Under the pieces are notes generated by a model that worked only from the letters and a program-made list of their open reading frames with translations, was not told the DNA's origin and ran no database searches. DNA of 64,000 nucleotides. It comes from Lachnospiraceae bacterium. Lineage in GTDB: Bacteria; Bacillota; Clostridia; Lachnospirales; Lachnospiraceae. Of the stretch, positions 9,002 to 17,286 are shown piece after piece. Location of the stretch: the NCBI GenBank assembly GCA_017542245.1, contig JAFXXN010000078.1:186001-250000 (forward strand), given 5' to 3'. Every line of letters starts with the position of its first letter. Positions within the stretch are counted from its first letter, which is position 1. Both the position numbers and the translations under genes were made by a program.

Positions 9002-10159
9002 GTGCTTACAGTTATTCTTACAATTTTAAAAGTGATAGGAATAATAATAGCGGTATTGGTTGGACTGATACTGCTGGTTGTGTTGCTTGTAGGTTTTGTT
9101 CCTATCAGATATAAGGCTTCGGGAGAGTATCCGGCAGAAGGTGAGCTTAATGAGGACGTTATCAGCAGGAGAAAAAGAGATGCCTTAATGAGCAAGGTAA
9201 AAACTGCCGAACTGGAAGAAGGCGAGAATCCGGAGAAGGAGAAAAAGCCTCTTGCGATTAAAGCCGAAGCAGTTGTTTCATGGCTGCTTCATATAGTACA
9301 TGTCAGTTTTAAACTTGACAGCACGGGATATATTCTTACAGCAAGACTTTTCGGACTGTTCAAGATATATTCAAACGATCCTGAAACAGTAAAAAAGAAA
9401 GAAGAAAAGCAGAAGAAAAAAGAGAAAAAACAGAGAAAAAAGGAAGAAAAAGAAAGGCTGAAGGCCGAAAAGAAGAAGTCCGAAGAAAAAGATGATCAAA
9501 AAACGGATAAACCAAAACAAGAGAAAATAAGCACGGAGGAAGCAAAAACAGAAGAATCGAAAACCGAGAATCTTATTTCGGAAGAAAAAAAGGATTCCGA
9601 TGATTCAGAGAAAGCTTCCGCAAACGAAAAAGACGATAACGGTAAATCAGTTTCCGAAAGCAGTTCGGAAAGCAGTTCCGACAGCAGTAAAGATGATGCC
9701 TTTGATTCATTAGACGACGATGAAGATGAAGAAAAGAAAGGTATAATAGGTAAGATTAAGAACATTTACAATAAACTTGCAGCCATTCATAAGAAGGTTG
9801 AATATGTAAAGGATATGAAAGACGATAAGAGAGTAAGGCGTGGCATTTCTTACGCAAAAGAAAAATTGTTCCTTATCATCAAACGTATCCTGCCAAAGAA
9901 GCTTGAGGGAAGAGTTGCATTTGGCATGGATGATCCGGCGACAACCGGATATATTACCGGAGGTGCCTGTCTGTTTTATGCACTATGGCACGATCATTTT
10001 TCACTGGAACCTGACTTTGAGAATAAGAGATTAGAGGTTGACGCAAAGCTCAAAGGCAGAATTATTTTGGCACTGCTTGTTATACCGGCTGCTAAAGTCT
10101 GGTTTAATAAGGATATAAAGCATATCCGCAGGAGGGTGGGTAAGCTTAAAAACATGTAA
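9002..10159 (+). CDS. DUF2953 membrane-anchored protein with charged low-complexity insert
   Basis: 385 residues from a GTG start with TAGGAG upstream. One N-terminal membrane helix (about 5-37) is followed by a domain split by an unusual insert: about residues 120-245 are first Lys/Glu-rich, then Ser/Asp/Glu-rich. The C-terminal part (about 260-385), with AFGMDDPATTGYITG and FENKRLEVDAKLKGRI, matches DUF2953 (Bacillus YtfI type). DUF2953 genes commonly sit next to ytfJ in Firmicutes, as here. YtfJ-linked genes are tied to sporulation, but the biochemical role is not known. Confidence 0.8.
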   Translation: MLTVILTILKVIGIIIAVLVGLILLVVLLVGFVPIRYKASGEYPAEGELNEDVISRRKRDALMSKVKTAELEEGENPEKEKKPLAIKAEAVVSWLLHIVHVSFKLDSTGYILTARLFGLFKIYSNDPETVKKKEEKQKKKEKKQRKKEEKERLKAEKKKSEEKDDQKTDKPKQEKISTEEAKTEESKTENLISEEKKDSDDSEKASANEKDDNGKSVSESSSESSSDSSKDDAFDSLDDDEDEEKKGIIGKIKNIYNKLAAIHKKVEYVKDMKDDKRVRRGISYAKEKLFLIIKRILPKKLEGRVAFGMDDPATTGYITGGACLFYALWHDHFSLEPDFENKRLEVDAKLKGRIILALLVIPAAKVWFNKDIKHIRRRVGKLKNM

Positions 10160-10195
10160 AGTATTTTTAAAGAATATATTAAAAGGAGAAAAGTT

Positions 10196-10609
10196 ATGGC
10201 AGAAAACACTTTTAACGACACAATGGGTTCTTTATTTAAGGGGATGGATTCATTTATCACGACCAAGACAGTGGTTGGAGAATCTGTAAAGTTTGAAGAC
10301 GGGACAGTGATAGTTCCTTTAGTAGATGTAAGTTTTGGCGTTGCAGCAGGTTCATTTATCAAAGAGGAGAAAAAGAGTAACAGTGCCGGCGGCGGACTGG
10401 GCGGAAAGATCACTCCTAATGCCGTACTGGTTATCAAGGATGGTCAGTGCAAGCTTGTAAGTGTAAAGAGCACAGATGTTGTTTCAAAAGTTATTGATAT
10501 GGTACCGGGTGTAATCGATAAGTTTAAGAAGTCTCCTAAAGATAAGGAGAATGAAAAAGAAATGGTCAAGAAGGGTGAAGAGTTCTTGAACGAGCAGGGA
10601 AAGGAATGA
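10196..10609 (+). CDS. ytfJ: YtfJ/GerW family sporulation-associated protein
   Basis: 137 residues, the normal length for the family. Typical features are GESVKFEDGTVIVPLVDVSFGVAAG split by short variable parts, then a glycine-rich loop (SAGGGLGGKITPNAVLVI) and a Lys/Glu-rich tail. In Bacillus the homologue is needed for proper spore germination (GerW). An AAAAGGAG ribosome site precedes the ATG. The stop overlaps the start of the next gene by four bases (ATGA), so the lipoprotein gene is translationally coupled to it. Presence of this gene does not prove the organism forms spores. Confidence 0.9.
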   Translation: MAENTFNDTMGSLFKGMDSFITTKTVVGESVKFEDGTVIVPLVDVSFGVAAGSFIKEEKKSNSAGGGLGGKITPNAVLVIKDGQCKLVSVKSTDVVSKVIDMVPGVIDKFKKSPKDKENEKEMVKKGEEFLNEQGKE

Positions 10610-12864
10610 AAATGAAAAAGCTTTATAAGGGGCTGTTCAAAAAAACAGCCTTATTTCTGGTTGTTGTTATGACGGTGTTTTCTTTGGCCGGATGTGGAAT
10701 GCTTGATGAGACAGTCACTCCGACAAGCGCTCCTCAGAACGGTGGAAATCAGGGAAGTACTGTTACCGGAACAGAGGATGAAAAAGGTATTCTGGATGAT
10801 TTCCTTGACATGCTCGATGACGGCAGCGGAACAAGTGACAGCGGCAGCAGTAGCAGTGATGACGATCTGATGAGCATGTTATTTGATGCGTTCCTTGGTG
10901 GAAATTCTGCTGATTACGGATGGGGAAGTTCGAGTTACAGCGGCAGTGAACGTATCGACAGTAATTTTGAATATTCTGATGTAAGCAATGTTGCAGCCGG
11001 AAGCGGAAGTGCGACAATAATGGTTTACATTATCGGATCAAATCTTGAATCTGACAGTGCGTGTGCAACTATGGACATTCAGGAGATGTGCAATGCCAAG
11101 ATCGGAAACAATATAAATGTTATTGTAGAAGCCGGCGGAGCCAAAAAATGGCAGAACAGTGTAATGTCTTCCGGAAAAGTCGGAAGGTACAGAGTAGTTG
11201 ACGAAGGCATCCAGATTCTTGAAGAAGCAAAAAGAAAGAGCATGGTTGAGCCGAGTGAAGTAATTGATTTTATTAATTTCAGTATTAAAAATTTCCCAGC
11301 TGACAGATATGGATTTATTTTCTGGAATCATGGCGGGGGAACCCTTGCCGGATTCGGTATGGATGACAATTATTCCGGAGACCTTTCAATTGATGAAATT
11401 TCTTCAGCTCTTGGTAAGAGCGGCATACATTTTGATTTCGTAGGCTTTGATGCATGCCTCATGGGTACCATTGAAACCGCATTTTCTTTAAAAAACTGTG
11501 CTGACTATCTTATCGCTGCAGAAGAAGAGGAACCCGGATACGGCTGGTACTACACAAACTGGCTGAAGGCTTTGGAGAAAAATCCTTCACTTGATATGGA
11601 ACAGTTAGGTTCCATAATAATTGATGATTTTGTGGCTTCTAATGGTTCAAGTGATGTAACCTTAAGCCTTATCGATCTGAAAAAGATTCCAGAAGTTTAT
11701 GAAAAGCTTGCTGAGTTATGTGCAAAGGGAAATGCCGAACTATATGCGGGAGGTTATAAGACACTTTCTGCCGCAAGAAAGAAAACTAAGACATTCGGAG
11801 AAGGCAATTATGATCAGATCGATATAATCGATTTCTGTAACAATTGCGGACTTGAAGGAGCTGATGAGCTTATTGCCGCAGTTAATCAGGCAGTTAAATA
11901 TCATAAGACAAATATTAAAGGTGCTAACGGATTGGCAATGTATTTCCCGTTTGATTATCCGAGCTATTATAAGAGCATGAGTGCCATGCTTAAAAGCTTT
12001 GGCATGAATAACAGCTCATGTACCGGATTTTTCAACAACTTCCTTTCAGGAAGGTCAGGCGGGCACCGTTCAATGTCTGTAAATCCGATCGAAGTCAAGA
12101 CAGGATATGAATCCGGAAAAGAGGAAGAAGATTATACTGCTGAAGAGTGGTATAATGATGAAATCCCTCAGGCCGATATCATTATTAATTTCCCTGTTAA
12201 TGATGAAGGTCTTCTTGAAATGACGGAATATGATTACGGATATGTTGTCGAACTAGATGAGGATCACTGGAATGCTGTTGTTTTAGCTGATATCGGAGTA
12301 TTTGTCGATGACGGTGAGGGATATATCGATCTTGGAAAAGATAATGCATATACTGTTGACGAATATGGTAATCTGATCATTGATTTTGATAATCTTTGGG
12401 TAGCAATAGACGGAAATGTTGTTCCGTTCTATTCTGTGGACAGTGTTACCATAGATGAGGACAATTGGTACACATACGGTATTGTAAAAGCGCAACTGAC
12501 AAGCGCAAGAACCGGAGAGACAAAGGATATAGAAATAATTTTATACTGGGATGGCGCACATGATGGGAACGGATATATCAAAGGATACAGACCTGCTTCT
12601 TCAGCAGACGGTCCTTCCCAGGCAGAGAGAAATGTAACTTCATTTATTAAGGGTGACAAGATACAGTTCACTTGTGATTTCTACACCTATGAAGGCGAAT
12701 ATGATGATGAATATCTTTTAGGCGGTGTTGTAGTCGGTGATTCGCCGCTTGAGGTTACTTATGAAAATATCGGAGATTATGATTCTTTAATTTATGGACA
12801 TATTTCTGATATTTACGGAAATGATTATTATACAGATTTTGTTTCGCTGACTTACAGCGAATAA
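10606..12864 (+). CDS. Clostripain-family (peptidase C11) lipoprotein
   Basis: 752 residues. A lipoprotein signal (hydrophobic about 12-26, lipobox SLAGC with cysteine about residue 28) is followed by a low-complexity Gly/Ser/Asp linker (about 45-120). The peptidase C11 domain spans about 125-480. The catalytic histidine is H242 in WNHGGG and the cysteine is C284 in DACLMG. The C-terminal 250 residues are an acidic, tyrosine-rich beta-type region of unknown role. The gene starts inside the end of ytfJ (ATGA overlap). An internal ATG at 10612 is an alternative start. The protein is expected on the outer face of the membrane as a cysteine protease cutting after basic residues, by analogy with clostripain. 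Confidence 0.88.
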   Translation: MKMKKLYKGLFKKTALFLVVVMTVFSLAGCGMLDETVTPTSAPQNGGNQGSTVTGTEDEKGILDDFLDMLDDGSGTSDSGSSSSDDDLMSMLFDAFLGGNSADYGWGSSSYSGSERIDSNFEYSDVSNVAAGSGSATIMVYIIGSNLESDSACATMDIQEMCNAKIGNNINVIVEAGGAKKWQNSVMSSGKVGRYRVVDEGIQILEEAKRKSMVEPSEVIDFINFSIKNFPADRYGFIFWNHGGGTLAGFGMDDNYSGDLSIDEISSALGKSGIHFDFVGFDACLMGTIETAFSLKNCADYLIAAEEEEPGYGWYYTNWLKALEKNPSLDMEQLGSIIIDDFVASNGSSDVTLSLIDLKKIPEVYEKLAELCAKGNAELYAGGYKTLSAARKKTKTFGEGNYDQIDIIDFCNNCGLEGADELIAAVNQAVKYHKTNIKGANGLAMYFPFDYPSYYKSMSAMLKSFGMNNSSCTGFFNNFLSGRSGGHRSMSVNPIEVKTGYESGKEEEDYTAEEWYNDEIPQADIIINFPVNDEGLLEMTEYDYGYVVELDEDHWNAVVLADIGVFVDDGEGYIDLGKDNAYTVDEYGNLIIDFDNLWVAIDGNVVPFYSVDSVTIDEDNWYTYGIVKAQLTSARTGETKDIEIILYWDGAHDGNGYIKGYRPASSADGPSQAERNVTSFIKGDKIQFTCDFYTYEGEYDDEYLLGGVVVGDSPLEVTYENIGDYDSLIYGHISDIYGNDYYTDFVSLTYSE

Positions 12865-12905
12865 ATCATGTATATTACAGTATGTTTTTAAAAACAAAAA
12901 AAAGC

Positions 12906-12934
12906 TTGCATTTATTTTCTTCTTGTGATAGAAT
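12906..12934 (+). promoter_or_regulatory. Sigma-A-type promoter of rpmB
   Basis: TTGCAT (12906-12911), 17 bp, TAGAAT (12929-12934). A strong TAAGGAGGTG ribosome site follows at 12971-12980. Confidence 0.75.
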
Positions 12935-12985
12935 GTGAATGTTTGAGGCATAAGAGCCTAATATGAGTGTTAAGGAGGTGTTGAT

Positions 12986-13183
12986 ATGGCTAAGTGTGCT
13001 ATTTGCGAAAAAGAAAATAGATTCGGACATCAGCTGAGCTATTCAAGAAGCCACGTTTCAAGACGTGCAAACAGAATGTGGAAGACAAATGTTAAGTCTG
13101 TAAGAGTTAAGACAGCAGGCGGAACACAGAAGATGTATGTATGTACTTCCTGTCTCAGATCAGGCAAGGTTGAGCGTGCATAA
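12986..13183 (+). CDS. rpmB: 50S ribosomal protein L28
   Basis: 65 residues, the usual length. It carries the L28 hallmarks GHQLSYSRSHVSRRANRMW (split by variation in other species) and two cysteine pairs, C4-C7 (CAIC) and CTSC near residue 52, the zinc-binding form of L28. It is monocistronic, with its own promoter and a strong terminator directly downstream. Confidence 0.97.
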   Translation: MAKCAICEKENRFGHQLSYSRSHVSRRANRMWKTNVKSVRVKTAGGTQKMYVCTSCLRSGKVERA

Positions 13184-13200
13184 TCAAGAGCTATGAATAT

Positions 13201-13240
13201 AAGACATGTAGTCGCGGATACGGTTACATGTCTTTTTTCT
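13201..13240 (+). terminator. Rho-independent terminator of rpmB
   Basis: Perfect 10-bp stem AAGACATGTA / TACATGTCTT with a 14-base loop, followed by a T-run (TTTTTTCTTT). The downstream arm overlaps a spurious upstream ATG (13228) of the ung frame. Confidence 0.9.
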
Positions 13241-13254
13241 TTAGGGAGGTATTT

Positions 13255-13935
13255 ATGTCTGCGATTACTAATGATTGGAGAGAAATATTAAAAAGCGAAT
13301 ATAGCAAACCTTATTATGCCGAATTATATAAATTTGTTAAAGAAGAATATTCGACAAAAGTAATATATCCACCTTCCGGTGATATTTTTAATGCAATGCA
13401 TTATACTTCGCTTAAGGATGTAAAAGTTGTTATAATAGGACAGGATCCGTACCATGAACCTAATCAGGCTCACGGTTTATGTTTTTCTGTTCTTCCCGGA
13501 AATGATATACCTCCGTCACTTATGAATATATATAAAGAATTACGTGATGATTTAGGCTGTTATATTCCCAACAACGGTTATTTAAAAAAATGGGCAGATC
13601 AGGGTGTGCTGCTTCTAAATACTGTACTTACCGTAAGAGCTCATGCGGCAAATACCCATGCGGGGCATGGATGGGAAATATTTACAGACGCGATTATAAA
13701 AGCGGTAAATAAAGAAGACAGACCGATTGTATTTTTATTATGGGGAGCACCTGCGGGGAAAAAATCCGAATTGCTGGATAATAAAAAACATCTGATATTA
13801 AAAGCACCGCACCCAAGTCCTCTATCTGCACACAGAGGTTTTTTCGGATGCAGACACTTCAGTAAAACAAATGAATTTTTATTACAAAACGGAATTAAAC
13901 CTATTGACTGGCAGATTGAAAACATAAATAAATGA
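13255..13935 (+). CDS. ung: Uracil-DNA glycosylase, family 1
   Basis: 226 residues. It removes uracil from DNA to start base excision repair. The water-activating aspartate is D64 in GQDPYH, and the C-terminal HPSPLSAHRGFFG loop that inserts into the minor groove is intact. I chose the ATG at 13255 because an AGGGAGGT site lies just upstream. The longer frame from 13228 would start inside the rpmB terminator stem. Confidence 0.97.
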   Translation: MSAITNDWREILKSEYSKPYYAELYKFVKEEYSTKVIYPPSGDIFNAMHYTSLKDVKVVIIGQDPYHEPNQAHGLCFSVLPGNDIPPSLMNIYKELRDDLGCYIPNNGYLKKWADQGVLLLNTVLTVRAHAANTHAGHGWEIFTDAIIKAVNKEDRPIVFLLWGAPAGKKSELLDNKKHLILKAPHPSPLSAHRGFFGCRHFSKTNEFLLQNGIKPIDWQIENINK

Positions 13936-14057
13936 ATAAATTAATATATATTTAAAAATGAATTAAAAATACATCACTGTAAAAAAAAGAATGTATTATT
14001 GTGCATTATTGCAAAAAATAATAAAAAAACAAATATTAAATTTAGTAAACTCGTATA

Positions 14058-14086
14058 TTTACATCTGCGAAATTAAATGATATTAT
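14058..14086 (+). promoter_or_regulatory. Sigma-A-type promoter in a very AT-rich region
   Basis: TTTACA (14058-14063), 17 bp, TATTAT (14081-14086). About 120 bp upstream (13936-14057) is almost entirely A and T, which could act as an UP element. A TACGGAGGGCG ribosome site follows. Confidence 0.65.
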
Positions 14087-14126
14087 TTTTAGAGAAATTT
14101 TTTTATCTAATCTTACGGAGGGCGTT

Positions 14127-14774
14127 ATGACGTACGAAGAAATTGTTGCAAAAGTTAAGAAGGCTTATGCAAAGGCTGACACAGCACTTGTTGATGAACA
14201 TCTTGCAGTTCAGGTCGATATTACTGGCGAAGGCGAAGGCGCTTTCTATATCGAAGTAGCAGATGGAAAGATCACTGTTGAACCTTATGAATATTATGAT
14301 CATGATTTTAAAGTTCTTTGTTCAGCAGAAGAAATCATTACTATAGCTGAAGGCAAGAAGAAACTTAGTGATGAAGTTGAATTAGGAAATGCTTATGTAT
14401 CACGTAATGTTGATAAAGTAGCTGTGTTTGATCTTATCGTTGCTAAAAAGAGTGCAGCAGGAAAGAAGAAGGATGCAGCTGCAGATACTGAAACAACCGA
14501 GAAGAAAAAGCCCGGCAGAAAGCCTGCAGTAAAGGCAGAAGCAAAAGCTGAAGAGAAGGCAGAAACAACCGAGAAGAAGAAACCCGGCAGAAAGCCTGCA
14601 GTAAAGGCAGAAGCAAAAGCTGAAGAGAAGGCAGAAACAACTGAAAAGAAAAAGCCCGGCAGAAAGCCCGCAGCAAAGAAAGAGGCAGTAGCTGAAGTTG
14701 TTGCAGCTGTTGTTGAGGAAGTAAAAGCAGAAGTTGCTGAAAAGAAACCCGCAAAAAAGACTTCTAAGAAATGA
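14127..14774 (+). CDS. SCP2-like domain fused to an AT-hook-like lysine/alanine-rich tail
   Basis: 215 residues in two parts. The first (about 1-105), with VQVDITGEGEGAFYIEV and a later FKVLCSAEEIITIAEGK, looks like a small SCP2 sterol-carrier fold. The second (about 115-215) is built of three copies of a 24-residue unit containing KKKPGRKPA, close to the GRP-type AT-hook core, ending in PAKKTSKK. The tail suggests DNA or RNA binding, as in histone-like proteins. The pairing of an SCP2-type fold with this tail is unusual. There is no signal peptide. Both assignments are from sequence pattern only. Confidence 0.6.
   Translation: MTYEEIVAKVKKAYAKADTALVDEHLAVQVDITGEGEGAFYIEVADGKITVEPYEYYDHDFKVLCSAEEIITIAEGKKKLSDEVELGNAYVSRNVDKVAVFDLIVAKKSAAGKKKDAAADTETTEKKKPGRKPAVKAEAKAEEKAETTEKKKPGRKPAVKAEAKAEEKAETTEKKKPGRKPAAKKEAVAEVVAAVVEEVKAEVAEKKPAKKTSKK
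14490..14696 (+). repeat. 72-bp in-frame tandem repeat, nearly three units
   Basis: Units begin at 14490, 14562 and 14634 with GAAACAAC and repeat every 72 bp. The first two are nearly identical, the third diverges after about 45 bp. Each encodes one ETTEKKKPGRKPA-containing unit of the host protein, so tail length could vary by slippage or recombination. Confidence 0.9.
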
Positions 14775-14795
14775 TTTAGGTTTTAGTGTTTTATG

Positions 14796-14830
14796 CCCGT
14801 ATGTTAATCATACGGGTATTTATTTTTTAT
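14796..14830 (+). terminator. Rho-independent terminator
   Basis: CCCGTATG, five-base loop, CATACGGG, then TATTTATTTTTT. It ends transcription of the SCP2-like/AT-hook gene. Confidence 0.9.
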
Positions 14831-14839
14831 ACTTGTTAC

Positions 14840-14868
14840 TTGATATTTATTTTTGTGTATGATATTAT
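14840..14868 (+). promoter_or_regulatory. Sigma-A-type promoter of the XRE-cupin gene
   Basis: TTGATA (14840-14845), 17 bp, TATTAT (14863-14868). The gene starts at 14909 after a CTTGGAGG site. Confidence 0.75.
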
Positions 14869-14908
14869 GGTGATACTATCATACATTATGTTGCTTGGAG
14901 GTTTTTTC

Positions 14909-15463
14909 ATGGATGATGAGATCAGAGAGATAGCAGAAAGAATAGCAGGTTTGAGGGATGCCTGCGGTTATACTCAGGAAGAATTTGCCAAAGAACTGGG
15001 TGTGGATATTGCTACGTACAAGGAATATGAATCTACAGGAAAGAATGTTCCCATCAGCACGATTTATCAGATATCTAAATTATGTAATGTTGATTTTGCA
15101 GAAATACTTACCGGAGAATCTGCAAAACTTGATACTTATCATGTTGTAAGAAAAGGTCAGGGTCAGGTAATAGACCGTATTCCAGGATATTATTTTAAAG
15201 ATCTTGCTTACAGATTTACAAAAAAAATCATGCAGCCTCTTTTAGTTACTATCGACCCTTCGGATAAACCCGTAGATCTTGTTACACATAAAGGCGAAGA
15301 GTTTAATATGTGTCTTTCGGGAAAAGTTATTGTAGTGATCGGAACGAAGGACATAGTACTTGAAGAAGGCGACAGCGTATATTTTAATCCGAATATTCCG
15401 CACGGACAGCGTTGCGGCGGAGATGAACCTGCCACTTTCCTTACGGTGATAACCGAGGTGTGA
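14909..15463 (+). CDS. XRE-family transcriptional regulator with C-terminal cupin domain
   Basis: 184 residues. An N-terminal helix-turn-helix (about 5-65, with YTQEEFAKELGVDIATYKEYE) is joined to a cupin sensor domain (about 110-180, with HKGEEFNMCLSGKV and EEGDSVYFNPNIPHGQ). Such regulators often sense a small ligand and control an adjacent operon. Here it lies 150 bp before the acyl-CoA synthetase gene on the same strand, an arrangement common in Clostridia, so that gene is its likely target. The start at 14909 is chosen from its GGAGG site; the frame extends upstream without one and would cross the promoter. Confidence 0.88.
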   Translation: MDDEIREIAERIAGLRDACGYTQEEFAKELGVDIATYKEYESTGKNVPISTIYQISKLCNVDFAEILTGESAKLDTYHVVRKGQGQVIDRIPGYYFKDLAYRFTKKIMQPLLVTIDPSDKPVDLVTHKGEEFNMCLSGKVIVVIGTKDIVLEEGDSVYFNPNIPHGQRCGGDEPATFLTVITEV

Positions 15464-15613
15464 CAGACCTGAGAGCGAATCATGTTTTTGGACATGTGTT
15501 ATACGGTCTTAGGGCTTATTCCCGACATTGGGATTGATTGGGCATTTAAGGATATGAAGTATCATGTCCCGGTGCAGGTTATTACATTTTAAGGATTGTT
15601 AGGAGGACATATC

Positions 15614-17286
15614 ATGTTAGAGAAGTTTCTTCCTCGTACGGAATTTGATTCGTACGAGGATTTTAAGGCAAATTATAAAGTAAATGTTCCGGAGGATTTT
15701 AATTTCGGATTTGATATAGTGGACGGATGGGCTGAAGAAAAGCCTGACAACAGGGCTTGGTATGGTGCGATGATGACGGTGAGGAAAGGGTATTTACTTT
15801 CGCCGATATGAAAAGGGAATCCAACAAAGCGGCCAATTATTTTAAAACACTTGGACTGAAAAAAGGTTCGGTAGTCATGATGATATTAAGACGCCGTTAT
15901 GAATACTGGATATGCGCAACAGCACTTATTAAACTTGGAGTTACGATTATTCCGGGTACATTGCAGCTTACAACACATGATCTGGTGTATCGTGCAAAAG
16001 CCGCAAATATCGAGACATTTATAGCTCTTGATGATGATTTTGTTGTTGAACAGATAGAAAATACATTAAAAGAAGTACCTGAAATAAAATATATTATTCT
16101 TGCAAACGGTCACAGAGACGGATGGCTGAATCTGCATGACGGTATGGAAGGAAAGAGTGAGGTTTTAGAAAGACCTCAGGGAGAAGAAAGAACGCATAAT
16201 CATGATATTATGCAGATATATTTTACTTCCGGTACCACAGGTATGCCTAAGATGGTATGTCATAATTATATGCATCCTTTAGGGCATATAGTAACCGCCA
16301 AATACTGGCAGTGCGTTGAGGAAAACAAGCTTCACATGAGTGTTTCCGATTCCGGCTGGGCTAAGTTTGGCTGGGGAAAGATATATGGTCAGTGGATCTG
16401 CGGAGCGACTATTTTCTGTTATGATATGAAGAAGTTCTATCCGCAAAAGCTCCTTGGAGTTATAGAAAAGTATAAACTTACCACATTCTGTGCCCCGCCC
16501 ACCATGTATCGTTTTATGCTTCAGGAAGATGTTGCGTCCTTTGATCTTTCAAGTGTTAAACGCTGGTGTACAGCGGGTGAACCTCTTAATCCGGAGGTAG
16601 TAAATAAATGGCGCGGATTTACCGGAAAGACAATAGCTGAAGGATTCGGACAAACTGAAAGTACCGTACTTCTTGCAAATTTCCCGTGGTTTGAACCGAA
16701 GGCCGGATCGATGGGTAAACCTTCACCTATCTATAATATAAAACTTATAAATTCAAATGGTGATGAAGCTGAAGACGGAGAAGAAGGAGAGATTACGGTA
16801 GCGGATCTCGACAAAAACTATCCTATCGGTCTTTTTGTAGGATATTACAAGGATGAAAAGCAGACTAAGGAAGCAGTAGGCTGCGGATCATATAATCTTA
16901 AGGATGTTGCATGGCGTGACAGCGACGGACATTACTGGTTTGTAGGCCGTCATGACGATGTTATAAAGTGCAGTGGATATCGTATAGGACCGTTCGAAGT
17001 AGAAAGCGCACTGATCACTCATCCTGCAGTAGTGGAATGTGCTATTACGGCGGCTCCGGATCCGGTAAGAGGACAGGTTGTAAAGGCTACCGTCGTTTTG
17101 GCAAAAGGATATACTCCATCTGAGGAACTTACAAAGGAACTTCAGAATCATGTAAAGCATAACACAGCTCCATATAAATATCCAAGAATCGTAGAATATG
17201 TTTCTGAACTTCCAAAGACTCTCGGTGGTAAGATAAAGAGAGGACAGATCAGAAGAGAGGACGCTGAAAATGCAGCTAAAAAATGA
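15614..17286 (+). pseudogene. AMP-forming acyl-CoA synthetase interrupted by one frameshift near 15757
   Basis: Acetyl/medium-chain acyl-CoA synthetase of the adenylate-forming family. Frame one starts at 15614 after AGGAGG and reads to PDNRA; homologous sequence then continues in the next frame (LVWCDDDGEE) from 15757. Adding one T to the CTT at 15756-15758 would restore a single reading frame of about 557 residues. The rest is intact: phosphate-binding YFTSGTTGMPK, AEGFGQTES, hinge GRHDDVIKCSGYRIG and the catalytic lysine region KTLGGKIKRGQ. It is either a recent inactivation or a sequencing error. The enzyme would convert acid, ATP and CoA to acyl-CoA, AMP and PPi. Its last 17 bp overlap the next gene. 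Confidence 0.87.

Noticed and set aside
9496..9765. Minus-strand serine/phenylalanine-rich open frame
   Set aside because: Shadow of the charged low-complexity insert in the DUF2953 gene.
12883..12896. Perfect palindrome TGTTTTTAAAAACA before rpmB
   Set aside because: Simple A/T composition makes it likely by chance; it is also just upstream of the promoter with no known regulator match.
13228..13254. Upstream ATG as the start of ung
   Set aside because: It lies within the rpmB terminator stem, and a strong ribosome site serves the ATG at 13255.
14490..14696. Regular 72-bp repeats considered as a CRISPR array
   Set aside because: Repeats are in frame and contiguous, without spacers, and encode the protein tail.
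14443..14754. Minus-strand open frame rich in Leu, Gln and Ser opposite the AT-hook-like repeats
   Set aside because: It mirrors the Lys/Ala repeat codons of the plus-strand gene and has no ribosome site or homology.
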